Source: Leptospira weilii
GTDB taxonomy: Bacteria > Spirochaetota > Leptospiria > Leptospirales > Leptospiraceae
Assembly (NCBI RefSeq): GCF_006874765.1
Contig: NZ_CP040840.1
Span: 1,341,001 to 1,405,000 of the forward strand
Direction: 5' to 3'
Length of the DNA stretch: 64,000 bases
Both the position numbers and the translations under genes were made by a program. The notes under the pieces are model-generated. The model did no database searches. It was not told the DNA's origin and saw only the letters and a list, made by a program, of their open reading frames with translations. This document shows, in pieces, positions 33,096 through 50,336 of the stretch (the stretch's first letter is position 1; each line of letters opens with the position of its first letter).

Positions 33096-33494
33096 TTATT
33101 TTTTCACAAGTACAATATCTTTACGGACTTTCTCACGAAACAAGTAGGCTTCAATCAGATCTTTGATAGATTTTTTTTTTTCTTCGGGGAGTTGTTGGAC
33201 GCTTCGGAACATTTCAAGAAGTTCTTGGTCCTCTAAATTCACACGGGCTGCATTGTCCGAGTTTCCACTGAGTAAATAGTCGGTAGTTACACCGAGAGCT
33301 TCGGCAAGAGCTTTGAGCTTGTCAGCGGATGGTCTAGAATCACCTCTTTCGTAACGACCGATGTGATTGTAATTCAGGTCGGTCAATTGACCAAGTTCTT
33401 CCTGGGACATTTTTTTCATGACCCGTAATTGGCGAAGTCTCTCTGGGAACTCCTCTTTGTACTTGGCGTCATTTTTCTTCTGTTTCTGTGCCAT
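33096..33494 (-). CDS. XRE-family HTH transcriptional regulator (copy 2)
   Basis: 132 residues, differing from the copy at 26085 by about one residue (REKVRKD for REKIRKD). Cro/CI-like HTH with NYNHIGRYERGDSRPSADKL as recognition-helix region. It is divergently oriented to the primase-helicase across a 172-base region carrying a near-perfect palindrome. This is the geometry of a replication-control repressor. Confidence 0.87.
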   Translation of the reverse strand: MAQKQKKNDAKYKEEFPERLRQLRVMKKMSQEELGQLTDLNYNHIGRYERGDSRPSADKLKALAEALGVTTDYLLSGNSDNAARVNLEDQELLEMFRSVQQLPEEKKKSIKDLIEAYLFREKVRKDIVLVKK

Positions 33495-33604
33495 TTTCCT
33501 TCATATATCGCACAAAATTACTTTCTGTCGATCAAAAGTTCCTGTTTTCCGGTTGCATCTTGTTACATGAATGATTTACCTTGTCCTACGAAGATGACGG
33601 AAAA

Positions 33605-33622
33605 TCCTGCATATATGTAGGA
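33605..33622. promoter_or_regulatory. Operator-like palindrome between XRE and primase genes (copy 2)
   Basis: TCCTGCATATATGTAGGA, the same site as at 26594, lies about 45 bases before the primase ATG. The corresponding region of copy 3 has a different palindrome, matching its different XRE protein. Confidence 0.5.
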
Positions 33623-33666
33623 GTACCGCATTACAAAAATTTTTCCCCTCACCAGGAGCCTTCCCC

Positions 33667-36507
<2,841 letters not shown>

Positions 36508-36871
36508 AAGAATCTGAATATTTTGAGTTTCTTGTATGGCCTTATGTATATTTTTGTTCTGGACATTTAGGGAAATTTCTCATGTGGATACATTCAGTTT
36601 GTATCCAGATCAACAAGGCTCGGGAAAGCCTGCGTTTTGCCACAGGTTTGCTGCAAACTTCGCCTAGCAAAAAGGGCACTTCGCTCCCCCTTCGCCTGGG
36701 GGTAGCCTGGCCTTCGCCTAGGGGTAGCCGCCCCCTCATTCTCTTATTCTGTAGGGGTTTAGAGTGTGTTTCAAAGCAAAATACGAGTTTTACGCTTAAA
36801 CAATGTATTCTAGGGAGAAAAAAGTTTCCCCGAAGCTTGTCCTTGTTGTTGCTGGTTGGTTTTGAATCCAA
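36508..36871. other. Intergenic region with GC-rich short repeats
   Basis: No convincing gene. A 123-codon frame overlaps the primase stop, but its second half is a translation of repeated DNA: CGCCTGGGGGTAGCC and CGCCTAGGGGTAGCC near 36697-36731, preceded by similar CTTCGCCTAGCAAAAAGGG pieces. Such short GC-rich repeats are unlike the surrounding genes and look like dispersed repeat DNA. Copy 3 lacks the whole region because of a deletion that fuses the flanking genes. Confidence 0.5.
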
Positions 36872-37960
36872 ATGAAGTGGCAAGAAAAGTTAGATACTTT
36901 GCGGAATTCTCCCGTTGGAAGTTTCGAGAATTACTGTTACAACTATTTAGAATGGAATCGAACTGCGAAGTCTCACAGCCAAAATACATTAAAGAATGCG
37001 CATATATGTTTGATGAATTTTTTTGATTGGTGTGCTTTGCGTGAAGTCCGTTATCCGAAGGAGGTAACACTTTCGGTCTTAGAAAGATACCGAGCGCATG
37101 TATCTGGGTTAAAAAACAAGTATAACGGGAAAGAGCTATCGAGCGCGAGGAAACACAAGAAACTTTCCTCGGTGAAAGACTATTTTGGTTGGCTTGTAAA
37201 AAAGCGTGTGTTGCTTTTAAATCCGAGTTTGGATTTAGAGCTTCCGAAGTATGTCAAAAAAAATATCCCTCACAACGTGCTTAGTGTAGAGGAAGCGGAA
37301 AAGATATTGTCGGTGCCGGACGTGACGAATGTTTTTGGGCTTCGAGACAGGGCAATGCTTGAGGTAATCTATTCGACCGGAATCCGTAGAATGGAACTCG
37401 GGAATCTGTTTTTAAGCGACCTTGACTTTGAGGAAAAAACGCTCCTTGTGAGAGAAGGTAAGGGCAAGAAAATGAGACTGATTCCAATCAGTGAAAGGGC
37501 CCTTGAATGGGTAAGGAAATATTTGGAAAGGTCGCGAGTCGTATTTCTTAAAAATGCAAAAGAGCCCTATTTATTCCTTAATCAAAGAGGTAAGAAGATG
37601 AATCCTGTGAGCATCACCTTGAATTTTACAAAATTCAGAGACACAGCTGGAGTTAAAAAACGACAAGCGGTTCATATCTTCCGACATACGACGGCAACGG
37701 GGATGCTTGACAACGGAGCGGACATACGGCACGTACAAGAAATGCTTGGACACGCGTATTTAAGCACGACTCAAATCTACACGCACGTAGCGATCCGCAA
37801 GCTGAAAGAGGTATATGACAAGACGCATCCGTCACTGCATACTCCGGATTCAAGTTCACTTGTGGGAGGGGCTTCTCCTCAAAAAGAAGAACTTGAAGCA
37901 AAGGACAAGACTCAAAACTCAAGAAGAACCGAATACGAGTTAGTGTCTAGGAATCAGTGA
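36872..37960 (+). CDS. Tyrosine recombinase/integrase (XerC/D-like)
   Basis: 362 residues. The N-terminal SAM-like core-binding domain is at about 1-115 (NYLEWNRTAKSHSQNTLKNA) and the catalytic domain at about 135-320. All active-site residues are visible: Arg172 ([10 protein letters not shown]), a Lys in the GKGKKMR hairpin, His268 and Arg271 ([12 protein letters not shown]), His294 (LGHAYLSTTQ) and the nucleophile Tyr303 (IYTHV). A variable tail follows. Likely roles are dimer resolution or site-specific integration of the replicon. In the second replicon the orthologue has lost its first ~71 residues and is fused to the primase. Confidence 0.9.
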   Translation: MKWQEKLDTLRNSPVGSFENYCYNYLEWNRTAKSHSQNTLKNAHICLMNFFDWCALREVRYPKEVTLSVLERYRAHVSGLKNKYNGKELSSARKHKKLSSVKDYFGWLVKKRVLLLNPSLDLELPKYVKKNIPHNVLSVEEAEKILSVPDVTNVFGLRDRAMLEVIYSTGIRRMELGNLFLSDLDFEEKTLLVREGKGKKMRLIPISERALEWVRKYLERSRVVFLKNAKEPYLFLNQRGKKMNPVSITLNFTKFRDTAGVKKRQAVHIFRHTTATGMLDNGADIRHVQEMLGHAYLSTTQIYTHVAIRKLKEVYDKTHPSLHTPDSSSLVGGASPQKEELEAKDKTQNSRRTEYELVSRNQ

Positions 37961-38271
37961 TTAGGTGTTAGGGATCAGTAATTAGGTTCTTGTAACATTC
38001 CATATCTCTAAACAAGCAAACGAAAAGGACCGGTTAGAGAGGACTTCCCTCTTTAGCGGTTTCTAAAGTTCCAACTAAAACAAGATTTTCAAAAAGCCTA
38101 AACCACTTAGGAGGCCGAAGGCTTATTAGGGATCAGAAGTCAGAAATTAGGGATCAGGAAATTTACAGAAGGAGGGAAATCAACCTTTGTTAAAGCGAAA
38201 TTGCACTATTAGGGAAAAATAACTGAACTCTGAAATCTAACATCTGAGTTCTAGAACGGGAGTGTATTAGA
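37961..38271. promoter_or_regulatory. parA upstream region with TTAGGGATCAG repeats (candidate partition site)
   Basis: Multiple imperfect copies of (A)TTAGGGATCAG occur around 37970-38160, some on either side of a stem AAGCCT/AGGCTT (near 38097-38122). There is also an AGAGAGGACTTCCCTCT stem near 38037. The block is kept at 55091-55417 with small indels. Position directly before parAB and repetition make it a candidate parS/operator region. Against this, similar repeats are common in leptospiral genomes generally. Confidence 0.4.
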
Positions 38272-39045
38272 ATGAATATTATCACGCTTGCGAATTTGAA
38301 AGGCGGGGTTGCAAAGACAACGACCGCGATTAATCTTTCCATCCAGTTACGGGAGAAGAGAAAGAGAGTCCTTTGTATGGACTTGGATTTGAACAACAAC
38401 CTAACTGACTTTTTTCTTCGTGGAGTGAGAGAGGAGGAATTGGACGAAAGGAACATATATCACGCGCTACTCGAACAAAAAGAAATCGAGGCTTGTGTGT
38501 ATGAGACCCGATTTCCGGGGATTGAAGTACTACCGGCGACAATATCTTTAGGGAAGATCACGGAGGACTTAGGAAGTGACCCGAGAGTGTTGGGATCATT
38601 TGCGAAGAAGTTAAAGAAACTTGAATATGATTTTGTAATCATTGATACGCCGGTGTATTTGAGTTTGGAACTGAGATTTGCGCTTTTTGTAGCGGATATG
38701 GTATTGTATCCGGTGAGGCCTTCAAGGTGGAACTTTCAAGGAACCAAGACACTTTTGGGGGAAATAGAAAGTATATACGAAGAGTATCGGGAAGCGGAAG
38801 GAAAAAGCAAGGGAGTAAAGACCTTACTTGTCCCCTCGATTGCGAGTAAGGGAAAGAAGGAAACGGAGAGGATCTTGAGCTTGAGAAAGAAATACGAAGT
38901 ATCCAATACAGTGATATGGAAGTTGTCAGCGATTGAGACGGCCACAGAGACGGGGAAAGCGTTGAAAGAGAATACAAAGGGATACGAGTTATTTGAAGAA
39001 CTGACAAACGAAGTATTAAGAAGCTTAAAAGGGGGAAGGAAATGA
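38272..39045 (+). CDS. parA: ParA-type partition ATPase
   Basis: 257 residues. The deviant Walker A motif [15 protein letters not shown] is at residues 9-23, followed by [15 protein letters not shown] (A' region) and [15 protein letters not shown] (Walker B). The absence of an N-terminal HTH makes it the short ParA type (Ib/Soj-like). It would drive replicon segregation on the nucleoid together with ParB. It overlaps parB by 4 bases (ATGA), so translation is coupled. Nearly identical to the protein at 55418, so the two replicon copies would be in the same incompatibility group if both were free plasmids (inference). Confidence 0.92.
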   Translation: MNIITLANLKGGVAKTTTAINLSIQLREKRKRVLCMDLDLNNNLTDFFLRGVREEELDERNIYHALLEQKEIEACVYETRFPGIEVLPATISLGKITEDLGSDPRVLGSFAKKLKKLEYDFVIIDTPVYLSLELRFALFVADMVLYPVRPSRWNFQGTKTLLGEIESIYEEYREAEGKSKGVKTLLVPSIASKGKKETERILSLRKKYEVSNTVIWKLSAIETATETGKALKENTKGYELFEELTNEVLRSLKGGRK

Positions 39046-40226
39046 AAGTAGAAAGGAACACAAAAGAAACAAAGAAAGAAACTACTTCCAAAGTTTCCTT
39101 AGAAGAGAAAGCCAAAGAGTGGATGGAAACACAAGAGTCCACTCCCCGACCCGGATCCACATTTGGGAAACAGTATATACCGAAGGGGATTACTCTCAAT
39201 CCGATCGTGAAGATGGTGAAGCCTGAGAGTTTGAAGCCAAATCCGAGAAACGACTTTGACCACTTAAGTGAAGAAGAATATGCAAATCTCAAAGAGAACA
39301 TTGCACTGAACGGAATCTTAGACGCACTCACAGCCAAAAAGGACGGGACACTTGTCACGGGAGAGAACCGATACCGGATAGCTTTAGAGTTAAAGGAGCA
39401 CGAAGACGAGAACGTGCGGCGTCGAGTCGAGAACATACCCGTTCGATATTATATGAACGAACTCACCCTTGAGGAGGAATACGATATACTCGAAGGAGAC
39501 AATTTATTTCGAAGACATTTAACAGCGGAACAAAGAAAGGAGCGGTTAAAGAGAAGAATCCTTCGCAAATACAAGGATGAACTTGTCCAAGACAATCGAG
39601 GCGGAAACAGAAAGAACGAGTCGTCTAAAATACTCAGTGAAGAAGAAACAAACGAAGAAAGATTCAAACAAGAATTGTCTTCTTCTCTTGAAAAACAAAC
39701 GGATGGAATGTCCGGAAGTGAGCTTGGGCTATTCTTCGGTGAAGTTGGCACCTTAGAGAAGCAAGCGAAAGAAACAAGACAAGAGAATGAGGGTTTGAAA
39801 GAAGGATCAAAAATTCAGGGTGAATCTTTGATTTTTTCTAAAAAGGAACGATCAGAAAACTTAGCAGTTAAGATTTCTAAAAATGAGAATATACCAAGAG
39901 GAACAGCACAGAGATACATAGCCGAATTAAAGAAGGAACTAAAGATCAAAGATCCAAAGCAAACTGCCAAGAAAGAGGAAGGCAAAAAGAGCCAAAGACA
40001 AATCGAGCAAGCGAAGGTGAAGGAGTTTCAAAAGAAGTATGGGAAGCTGAGCGTATCGGGCAAGAAAACGGAAGTGAGCCGCTTGGTAGGAAGGCTCATA
40101 CAGCTTCGAAAGAAGAAAGAGAAGTTGGACGTAGAAATAGCGGCTTACCATCGGGGCTATTCGGAGATTGTAGAAAAGCTCACAGCAGTCGGAGAAAAGA
40201 AGCGAGTTTGGGAGGTGTCTAAATGA
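39042..40226 (+). CDS. parB: ParB-type partition protein
   Basis: 394 residues. The ParB/Srx domain is at about 50-165, with [20 protein letters not shown] and [17 protein letters not shown]. The '[16 protein letters not shown]' segment leads to an HTH region, and a second HTH-like helix pair is near [13 protein letters not shown]. The centre (about 190-285) is variable between the two copies. The C-terminal ~70 residues ([20 protein letters not shown] and following) resemble the small protein encoded next. It overlaps both neighbours by 4 bases, giving a tight parA-parB-third-gene operon. It binds centromere sites and loads ParA. Confidence 0.88.
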   Translation: MKVERNTKETKKETTSKVSLEEKAKEWMETQESTPRPGSTFGKQYIPKGITLNPIVKMVKPESLKPNPRNDFDHLSEEEYANLKENIALNGILDALTAKKDGTLVTGENRYRIALELKEHEDENVRRRVENIPVRYYMNELTLEEEYDILEGDNLFRRHLTAEQRKERLKRRILRKYKDELVQDNRGGNRKNESSKILSEEETNEERFKQELSSSLEKQTDGMSGSELGLFFGEVGTLEKQAKETRQENEGLKEGSKIQGESLIFSKKERSENLAVKISKNENIPRGTAQRYIAELKKELKIKDPKQTAKKEEGKKSQRQIEQAKVKEFQKKYGKLSVSGKKTEVSRLVGRLIQLRKKKEKLDVEIAAYHRGYSEIVEKLTAVGEKKRVWEVSK

Positions 40227-40501
40227 AAAGCAAAAACGAGACAAAACGAGCCTTAAATGGAATTGATCCGAAAGCGGTGGAGAAAGAAGCTTCCCTCCAA
40301 AACAGAATGGAATCGTATGGGAAGAGATATGACAAAATGAGTTCGGCAAAGAAGAGAGAGGAAGTAAAAAGTCTATTACAGAAATGGAAAGTATATCGCA
40401 AGAAGATTCAAGAGTTGATTCTTCAATTAACAAAGACAGCGGAGAAGGAAATCGAGATTGAGAGAAAACTGAGAGTGATCGGAGAAAGGTCGATCCGTTA
40501 A
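40223..40501 (+). CDS. Small helical protein paralogous to the ParB C-terminal domain (copy 2)
   Basis: 92 residues, Lys/Glu-rich and almost entirely helical. The segment [19 protein letters not shown], continuing with [13 protein letters not shown], aligns without gaps to the ParB C-terminal region (about 12 of 38 positions identical, most others similar). A stand-alone duplicate of a partner-interaction domain could form heterodimers with ParB and tune partition or autoregulation (inference). Translation is coupled to parB by an ATGA overlap. The two copies in this window are almost identical, unlike the ParB centre. Confidence 0.75.
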   Translation: MKSKNETKRALNGIDPKAVEKEASLQNRMESYGKRYDKMSSAKKREEVKSLLQKWKVYRKKIQELILQLTKTAEKEIEIERKLRVIGERSIR

Positions 40502-40674
40502 GAAAATTGGAAGAAATTGGGCTGAAAAAGTGAGGAAAAAAACAGCCGATTTTATCCCTCAAATTTCCTACATTTTCCTCACTCTTAATTTATCAGAAAT
40601 TAACTGAAATTAGAAAGTTGAAAAAGAGTTGGACAATACACAGAATCAAGGTCGAAATCAAAGAAGGCAAAGAA

Positions 40675-40812
40675 ATGGTAAAGACTTTAACATTAGAGTT
40701 ACCGGTTGCAACTGGAGAAGCGTTAGAGAAATTGAATTTAGCGGGAATCTGGAAAGACAGAGAAATTGGCGACAGTACAGTTAAGAAAGAAGTTAGCGAG
40801 CTGTCGGATTAA
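40675..40812 (+). CDS. Short antitoxin-like or hypothetical protein
   Basis: 45 codons from ATG (MVKTLTLELPVATGEALEKL) preceded by AAGGCAAAG. The frame extends upstream to a TTG at 40618. The opening 'KTLTLELP' strand resembles small ribbon-helix-helix or UPF0175 antitoxins, but the protein is too short to be sure and may be a remnant. The next gene starts 34 bases downstream. Confidence 0.35.
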   Translation: MVKTLTLELPVATGEALEKLNLAGIWKDREIGDSTVKKEVSELSD

Positions 40813-40846
40813 GAAGCGATTCACCAAGTAAAATGTAACGTAGATA

Positions 40847-41155
40847 ATGAATCAACTGGAAGATGTATTTAAAAGAAAGATCCGATTTACCGAAGAAAGA
40901 AGGAAACACATTGAGGGGGATCATCCGGAGATGTTAGGACAAGAAGAGAGGATTGTAGAGTGTTTATTGTCTCCGGAGCAAGTGAGACAGTCCAGAACGG
41001 ATGAGAGGGTGGAATTATTTTACAAGTATTTTACGGGCACTTTAGTGGGTGACAAATATCTGTGTGTAGTCATCAAGAATGGAGTGGACGATTTATTTCT
41101 TGTCACAGCGTATTTTACGGACAAGGTAAAGGAAGGAAAGGTATTATATGGATAG
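40847..41155 (+). CDS. Phage-type toxin-like domain protein (PBECR/DUF4258-like)
   Basis: 102 residues. Pattern: RKHIEGDHPEMLGQEERIVE, CLLSPEQVRQSRTDERVELF and a C-terminal LFLVTAYFTDKVKEGKVLY. The 'HPE...I...L..P..V..S' and '...vTAY.td' signatures are those of small nuclease-like or toxin-like domains found on plasmids and phages next to DUF2283 genes. The exact family name is from memory and uncertain. It overlaps the following DUF2283 gene by 8 bases. This pair is probably an addiction module specific to replicon copy 2, because copy 3 has HicBA here instead. Confidence 0.6.
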   Translation: MNQLEDVFKRKIRFTEERRKHIEGDHPEMLGQEERIVECLLSPEQVRQSRTDERVELFYKYFTGTLVGDKYLCVVIKNGVDDLFLVTAYFTDKVKEGKVLYG

Positions 41156-41360
41156 AGAGATCAAGATATATTTCGACAAAGAGTCTGACTACTTAGAAGT
41201 TCTCTTTGAAAAGAAAGAAGGTATTTTTAAAGAAACGGAAAACGATGCTGTAATGGAAAAAGTGGATACTTTGGGTAATGTAATCGGTTTTTCGATTCTC
41301 CAGGTAAGTTCCTTCCAGAAGGAACCAGTATCCGTTTTCCTTCGTAGCGGTGCGGCCTAA
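41148..41360 (+). CDS. DUF2283-family protein, probable antitoxin partner
   Basis: 70 residues: IKIYFDKESDYLEVLFEKKE, then VMEKVDTLGNVIGFSILQVS. The 'D.e.D.Lyi.f' start and 'D..GnviGiEIl' end are the DUF2283 pattern. It overlaps the preceding toxin-like gene, with translation coupled. Probably the antitoxin, though toxin-first order is less usual. Another DUF2283 gene at 58429 follows HicA in replicon copy 3. Confidence 0.65.
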   Translation: MDREIKIYFDKESDYLEVLFEKKEGIFKETENDAVMEKVDTLGNVIGFSILQVSSFQKEPVSVFLRSGAA

Positions 41361-41850
41361 TTCGGCGTTGTAGAGGAAAACTTCCCTCTTTAGCCGTGAT
41401 TGTTTGGCATATCCAAATCGCAAAGAGATTTCGGGTTCAAGGGGAAGAGGAAACGAAAGCCCGTATTCAAGAGATATCGGCACAAAAATGCACTATCTTA
41501 GAATTGATTTCACGGAACAAAAATTCCGCAATAACGGTTTGAAGGATTTCGGTTTAACGAGAAGGATCTTGTTTCTATTTTAAAAAACCGGGAAAAGAGA
41601 GTGATTTAGAACTTTTGCCAAAGAAGAAGAAAAAAATACGGAAAATGGAACTTGTGTGAGTCCTAAAATGCCTCCTTCCGAAAAAACGAGTTGCCGAAGA
41701 TTGTAGCGAGAAAGAGACTAACCTCCACAATCGCTTTCTTGAAACCAAGAAAGAAAGCCTCGAACCAACCCGCCCTAATACATTGCGCTCAAGAACGCGG
41801 AGCCTCTAAACTTAAAACCCCGATCTTTGGAATCTTTTCTAAAGACGACT

Positions 41851-41866
41851 CCAGCGGAAACGCTGG
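41851..41866 (+). promoter_or_regulatory. GAAA-tetraloop hairpin (copy 2), covarying with 59119-59134
   Basis: CCAGCG-GAAA-CGCTGG. Its counterpart in copy 3 is CCGACG-GAAA-CGTCGG. The bases that differ do so on both sides and keep pairing, which indicates selection for the RNA or cruciform structure. It is followed by GGCGGAGG, which could extend the helix with CTCC. In copy 3 it lies about 85 bases before the chosen Rep start. Confidence 0.6.
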
Positions 41867-42171
41867 GGCGGAGGGGGATAGTAACTACCCCGGTGCAAAT
41901 CACATTCATTTTAAAATCAAGACTTCACGATATTGGATATTTCTAGAAGGAAAACCTTACTTTTCTCTCGTTTTCGAGAAAACTCTCGATGAAACCTAGT
42001 TCGTTTAAGGAATTCTTGAGCTTATCTTAGTCTGAAAAAATGTGGAAGGCTTAAAAATGAAATCGCGGATTCGGGAAAACACTAGCATTTACTAACATCT
42101 ATCAAAATTTCACCGGAAAGGAACCAAGTTTCACGGCTAAAGACGAAAGCGGCCGCTTGATTTTTGTATTA

Positions 42172-42310
42172 TCGCATTTCAAACGGGCTCTGTTCGAGTC
42201 CTATACCTTTCCAAACGAGTCTTGTTCGGGCTTTATTCAAGCTCTGTTCGAGCCCTATCACATTTCAAACGGGTTCTATTCGAGTTCTGTTCGGGTCTTG
42301 TTCGAGCCCT
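42172..42310. repeat. Iteron-like repeats (copy 2)
   Basis: The short blocks TTTCAAACGGG and TGTTCGAG/GTTCGGG recur with GCCCTAT between them in the same orientation. This is an imperfect direct-repeat array in the place where replicon copy 3 has a similar array downstream of its Rep gene. Candidate origin iterons; the Rep gene itself is absent from this copy. Confidence 0.45.
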
Positions 42311-42747
42311 ATGAGGCTTTTTAATCCGGCAGAAAGCAAGAATACGCGTAGGAATTCGGTGAATCCTTGCAAGATACGAATTGGGACCGGGAAACGAGCA
42401 AGACTCTTGCCTGTATTCTTGAAAAACGTGAAGAAATCCGAAGTTTTCCGCAATTTCGGAGTTTGGCAAATTGAAACGTTGAACTGAGAAATTAAAACTC
42501 CAACATTTCCGGAATTTAGAATGAAAACCTAAAAAATGTTTCGTTTATTTCCGTTTTTTTCGGAAATCACATGAAGGAATTTGAATATTTCCAAAGTGTT
42601 CTTAGGGAAATTTTCTTGTGTATTTTCAAAAACAGTCTAAGGGGATTTTTTTTCGGTGCGAGAGTTTGCTAAGGACTAAAACGCTTTAAAACGGGGAACG
42701 CTCTTGGAATTTTGCAACTCCAGCAGTTTCAGGGTTAGGGCAATTGA

Positions 42748-48831
<6,084 letters not shown>

Positions 48832-48853
48832 AAATGGAAAAGAGAGGTGAAGT

Positions 48854-49390
48854 ATGAAAGTTCAGAAAGTAACGTATATTTTGATATTTCTAATATTGGT
48901 GAACTGTGTGAAAGGAAAAACAAAAGAGAATGATCCAACAGAAGAGGCTTTGGCTTATTTGAATTCATTGTATCCAAAAAGCGAGCCACTTACCAAAAAA
49001 GAATTGAGTCAACTGACGGGATTTAAACTTGATGGCACAACAATTACTGACGAAAAGCTGAAGTATATATTAATTCTAAATAATATATCTGCTTTGAGTT
49101 TGACTAAGACTCGAATTACCGAAGTTGGCCTTGAGTCGATCAAGGAGAATAAAATAGAACATTTGGATATTGACGGAACTTTGATTACAAACAAATCGAT
49201 TAAAGTTTTGCGAGATTGGAAACATTTAAAAATTCTAAATATTTCATATACCAGTATCGACGATGGAGCTGTGGAAGATCTTTTGAAGTTAAACGTTGAT
49301 CTTCGAGCGGCTGGCACAAAGCTTTCCGAGAAAGCAATTGAAAGGCTTCGCAAGAAAATGCCGGTAGAAACTGAGGATTACGAGCTTTAG
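48854..49390 (+). CDS. Leucine-rich-repeat lipoprotein, candidate immunity partner of cassette E
   Basis: 178 residues. The signal peptide MKVQKVTYILIFLILVNC-VK ends in a lipobox-like Cys at 18. The remainder contains four or five LRR-type units of about 22-24 residues (LKYILILNNISALSLTKTRI, IKENKIEHLDIDGTLI, HLKILNISYTSIDDGA), as in other leptospiral LRR proteins. A membrane-tethered protein-binding solenoid is a reasonable inhibitor of a periplasmic effector (inference). The Shine-Dalgarno GAGGTGA is strong. The partner class is unlike those of loci A, C, C2 and D. Confidence 0.78.
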   Translation: MKVQKVTYILIFLILVNCVKGKTKENDPTEEALAYLNSLYPKSEPLTKKELSQLTGFKLDGTTITDEKLKYILILNNISALSLTKTRITEVGLESIKENKIEHLDIDGTLITNKSIKVLRDWKHLKILNISYTSIDDGAVEDLLKLNVDLRAAGTKLSEKAIERLRKKMPVETEDYEL

Positions 49391-49517
49391 GGTGCAGCTT
49401 CTCCGTGAAACAAGCAAATGTCCGGAGTTTTGAGGTTCATCTTGTTTTTAGGACATGCTTAGAAAAGATTCAAAAATATGAATGTAAACGAGTGAGTTTC
49501 CCAACTGGGGAAAGGGA

Positions 49518-49727
49518 ATGGAAACAAACAAGAAAAAGAAAGGATACGCGTTAGGGGAAGCTGTAAGAGACAAAGTAACGGGTCAAAAGATGTATGTGGA
49601 AGTAACTTGGACCCCGGAAGTACGTTGCGTTTATTTTGACTCAGAGAAGGAAAGCCTTGTGAAGGTAGAGAAATTACCGGAAGATTTGGAGCGGATCAAG
49701 GGATTACTGCCATATCTACCGAAGTAA
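49518..49727 (+). CDS. Small DUF2158/YodC-like protein, first of pair (copy 3)
   Basis: 69 residues, a mosaic of copies 1 and 2: DKVTGQKMYVEVTWTPEVRC, then FDSEKESL and the LPEDLERIKGLLPYLPK end of copy 2. The palindrome TTTCCCAACTGGGGAAA (49497-49513) precedes the ATG. It follows the LRR lipoprotein gene. Confidence 0.7.
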   Translation: METNKKKKGYALGEAVRDKVTGQKMYVEVTWTPEVRCVYFDSEKESLVKVEKLPEDLERIKGLLPYLPK

Positions 49728-49772
49728 AACGCTGACAGAAAGAAATCGTCACATATCGAGAAAAACAAAAAG

Positions 49773-49805
49773 CTCCCTTCGTATTAAAGACAAAGCGAAA
49801 GGGAG
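49773..49805 (+). promoter_or_regulatory. Stem-loop between paired DUF2158-like genes (copy 3)
   Basis: CTCCCTTCG / CGAAAGGGAG, with the same stem as at 24813 and 31824. Confidence 0.45.
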
Positions 49806-49863
49806 TAAGGAATGTCTAGAAGAATCGGAACCCAGGGAGTGAGTTTCCCAACTGGGGGAAGAA

Positions 49864-50073
49864 ATGGAAAACAAAGACAAACAAATATATGTGTTAGGCG
49901 AAGCGGTAAGAGACAAGAGAACGGGCCAGAAGATGTATGTGGACGCGAGTTGGAGCCCTGAAATCAAGTGTATATATTACAATACCTTGATGGACGAGTT
50001 AATAAAAGTAGAAGTACCGTATGAGGACTTGGAGAAAGTAATAGATTTGGATTTCAACGCGAAGCCTGAGTAA
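49864..50073 (+). CDS. Small DUF2158/YodC-like protein, second of pair (copy 3)
   Basis: 69 residues (MENKDKQIYVLGEAVRDKRT; SWSPEIKCIYYNTLMDELIK), almost the same as the copy at 31915. The preceding palindrome has the variant centre CCCAACTGGGGG. The gene is followed by the strong terminator at 50198. Confidence 0.7.
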   Translation: MENKDKQIYVLGEAVRDKRTGQKMYVDASWSPEIKCIYYNTLMDELIKVEVPYEDLEKVIDLDFNAKPE

Positions 50074-50197
50074 GACTGCCGATCCGGTATTCAAAACGAA
50101 TTCTGAGACGAAATTTCTTGGATCGTTTTTTCTAAATCGTTGTCTTTAAAAAATAGATTAGAAATCGTGAGCACATTCAACCAAAATCCAACAACTT

Positions 50198-50223
50198 GGC
50201 CGGTGGAGACGCCGGTTTTTTTT
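50198..50223 (+). terminator. Rho-independent terminator after left-arm genes (copy 3)
   Basis: CCGGTG-GAGA-CGCCGG stem and eight T, identical to 32248-32273. Homology to the other replicon copies breaks just after this point, where the toxin-antitoxin block differs. Confidence 0.8.
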
Positions 50224-50336
50224 GTATTAGGTGATTGTAGATCAAAAAAGATACATTAGAAAAGTAGAGAAAAAGAAGGCGTAAAAATTAGGCGGTTTGA
50301 GGCAGTTGTAGAGTAACAATTGACCTTACATTTTTT

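Larger units (their letters stand above)
41361..42747. other. Replicon right arm without Rep gene: hairpin and repeat region (copy 2)
   Basis: No gene is supported. The first part (to about 41880) matches 58640-59150, including the compensatory GAAA hairpin at 41851-41866. The Rep gene that follows in copy 3 is missing. The second part (from about 42060) matches 60652-61470 and carries repeated TTTCAAACGGG / CTGTTCGAG / GAGCCCTAT motifs at about 42172-42310 in a direct-repeat arrangement. The end includes AGGGGATTTTTTTTCGG near 42640. A 102-codon frame at 41691 is conserved only as DNA and is not called. Confidence 0.55.

Noticed and set aside
38639..39436. A 265-codon minus-strand frame across parA-parB
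   Set aside because: It is low-complexity Ser/Phe-rich sequence typical of the reverse complement of Lys/Glu-rich genes; parA and parB are unambiguous.
41691..41999. A 102-codon plus-strand frame after the GC-rich hairpin region of replicon copy 2
   Set aside because: Its first part lies over DNA conserved for the hairpin and not for a protein frame; in copy 3 the corresponding frame is different. No Shine-Dalgarno or family similarity.
42160..42320. A CRISPR array at the repeated CAAACGGG/TTCGAG motifs
   Set aside because: Repeats are short and imperfect, spacing is irregular and no cas genes are nearby. Origin iterons fit better.
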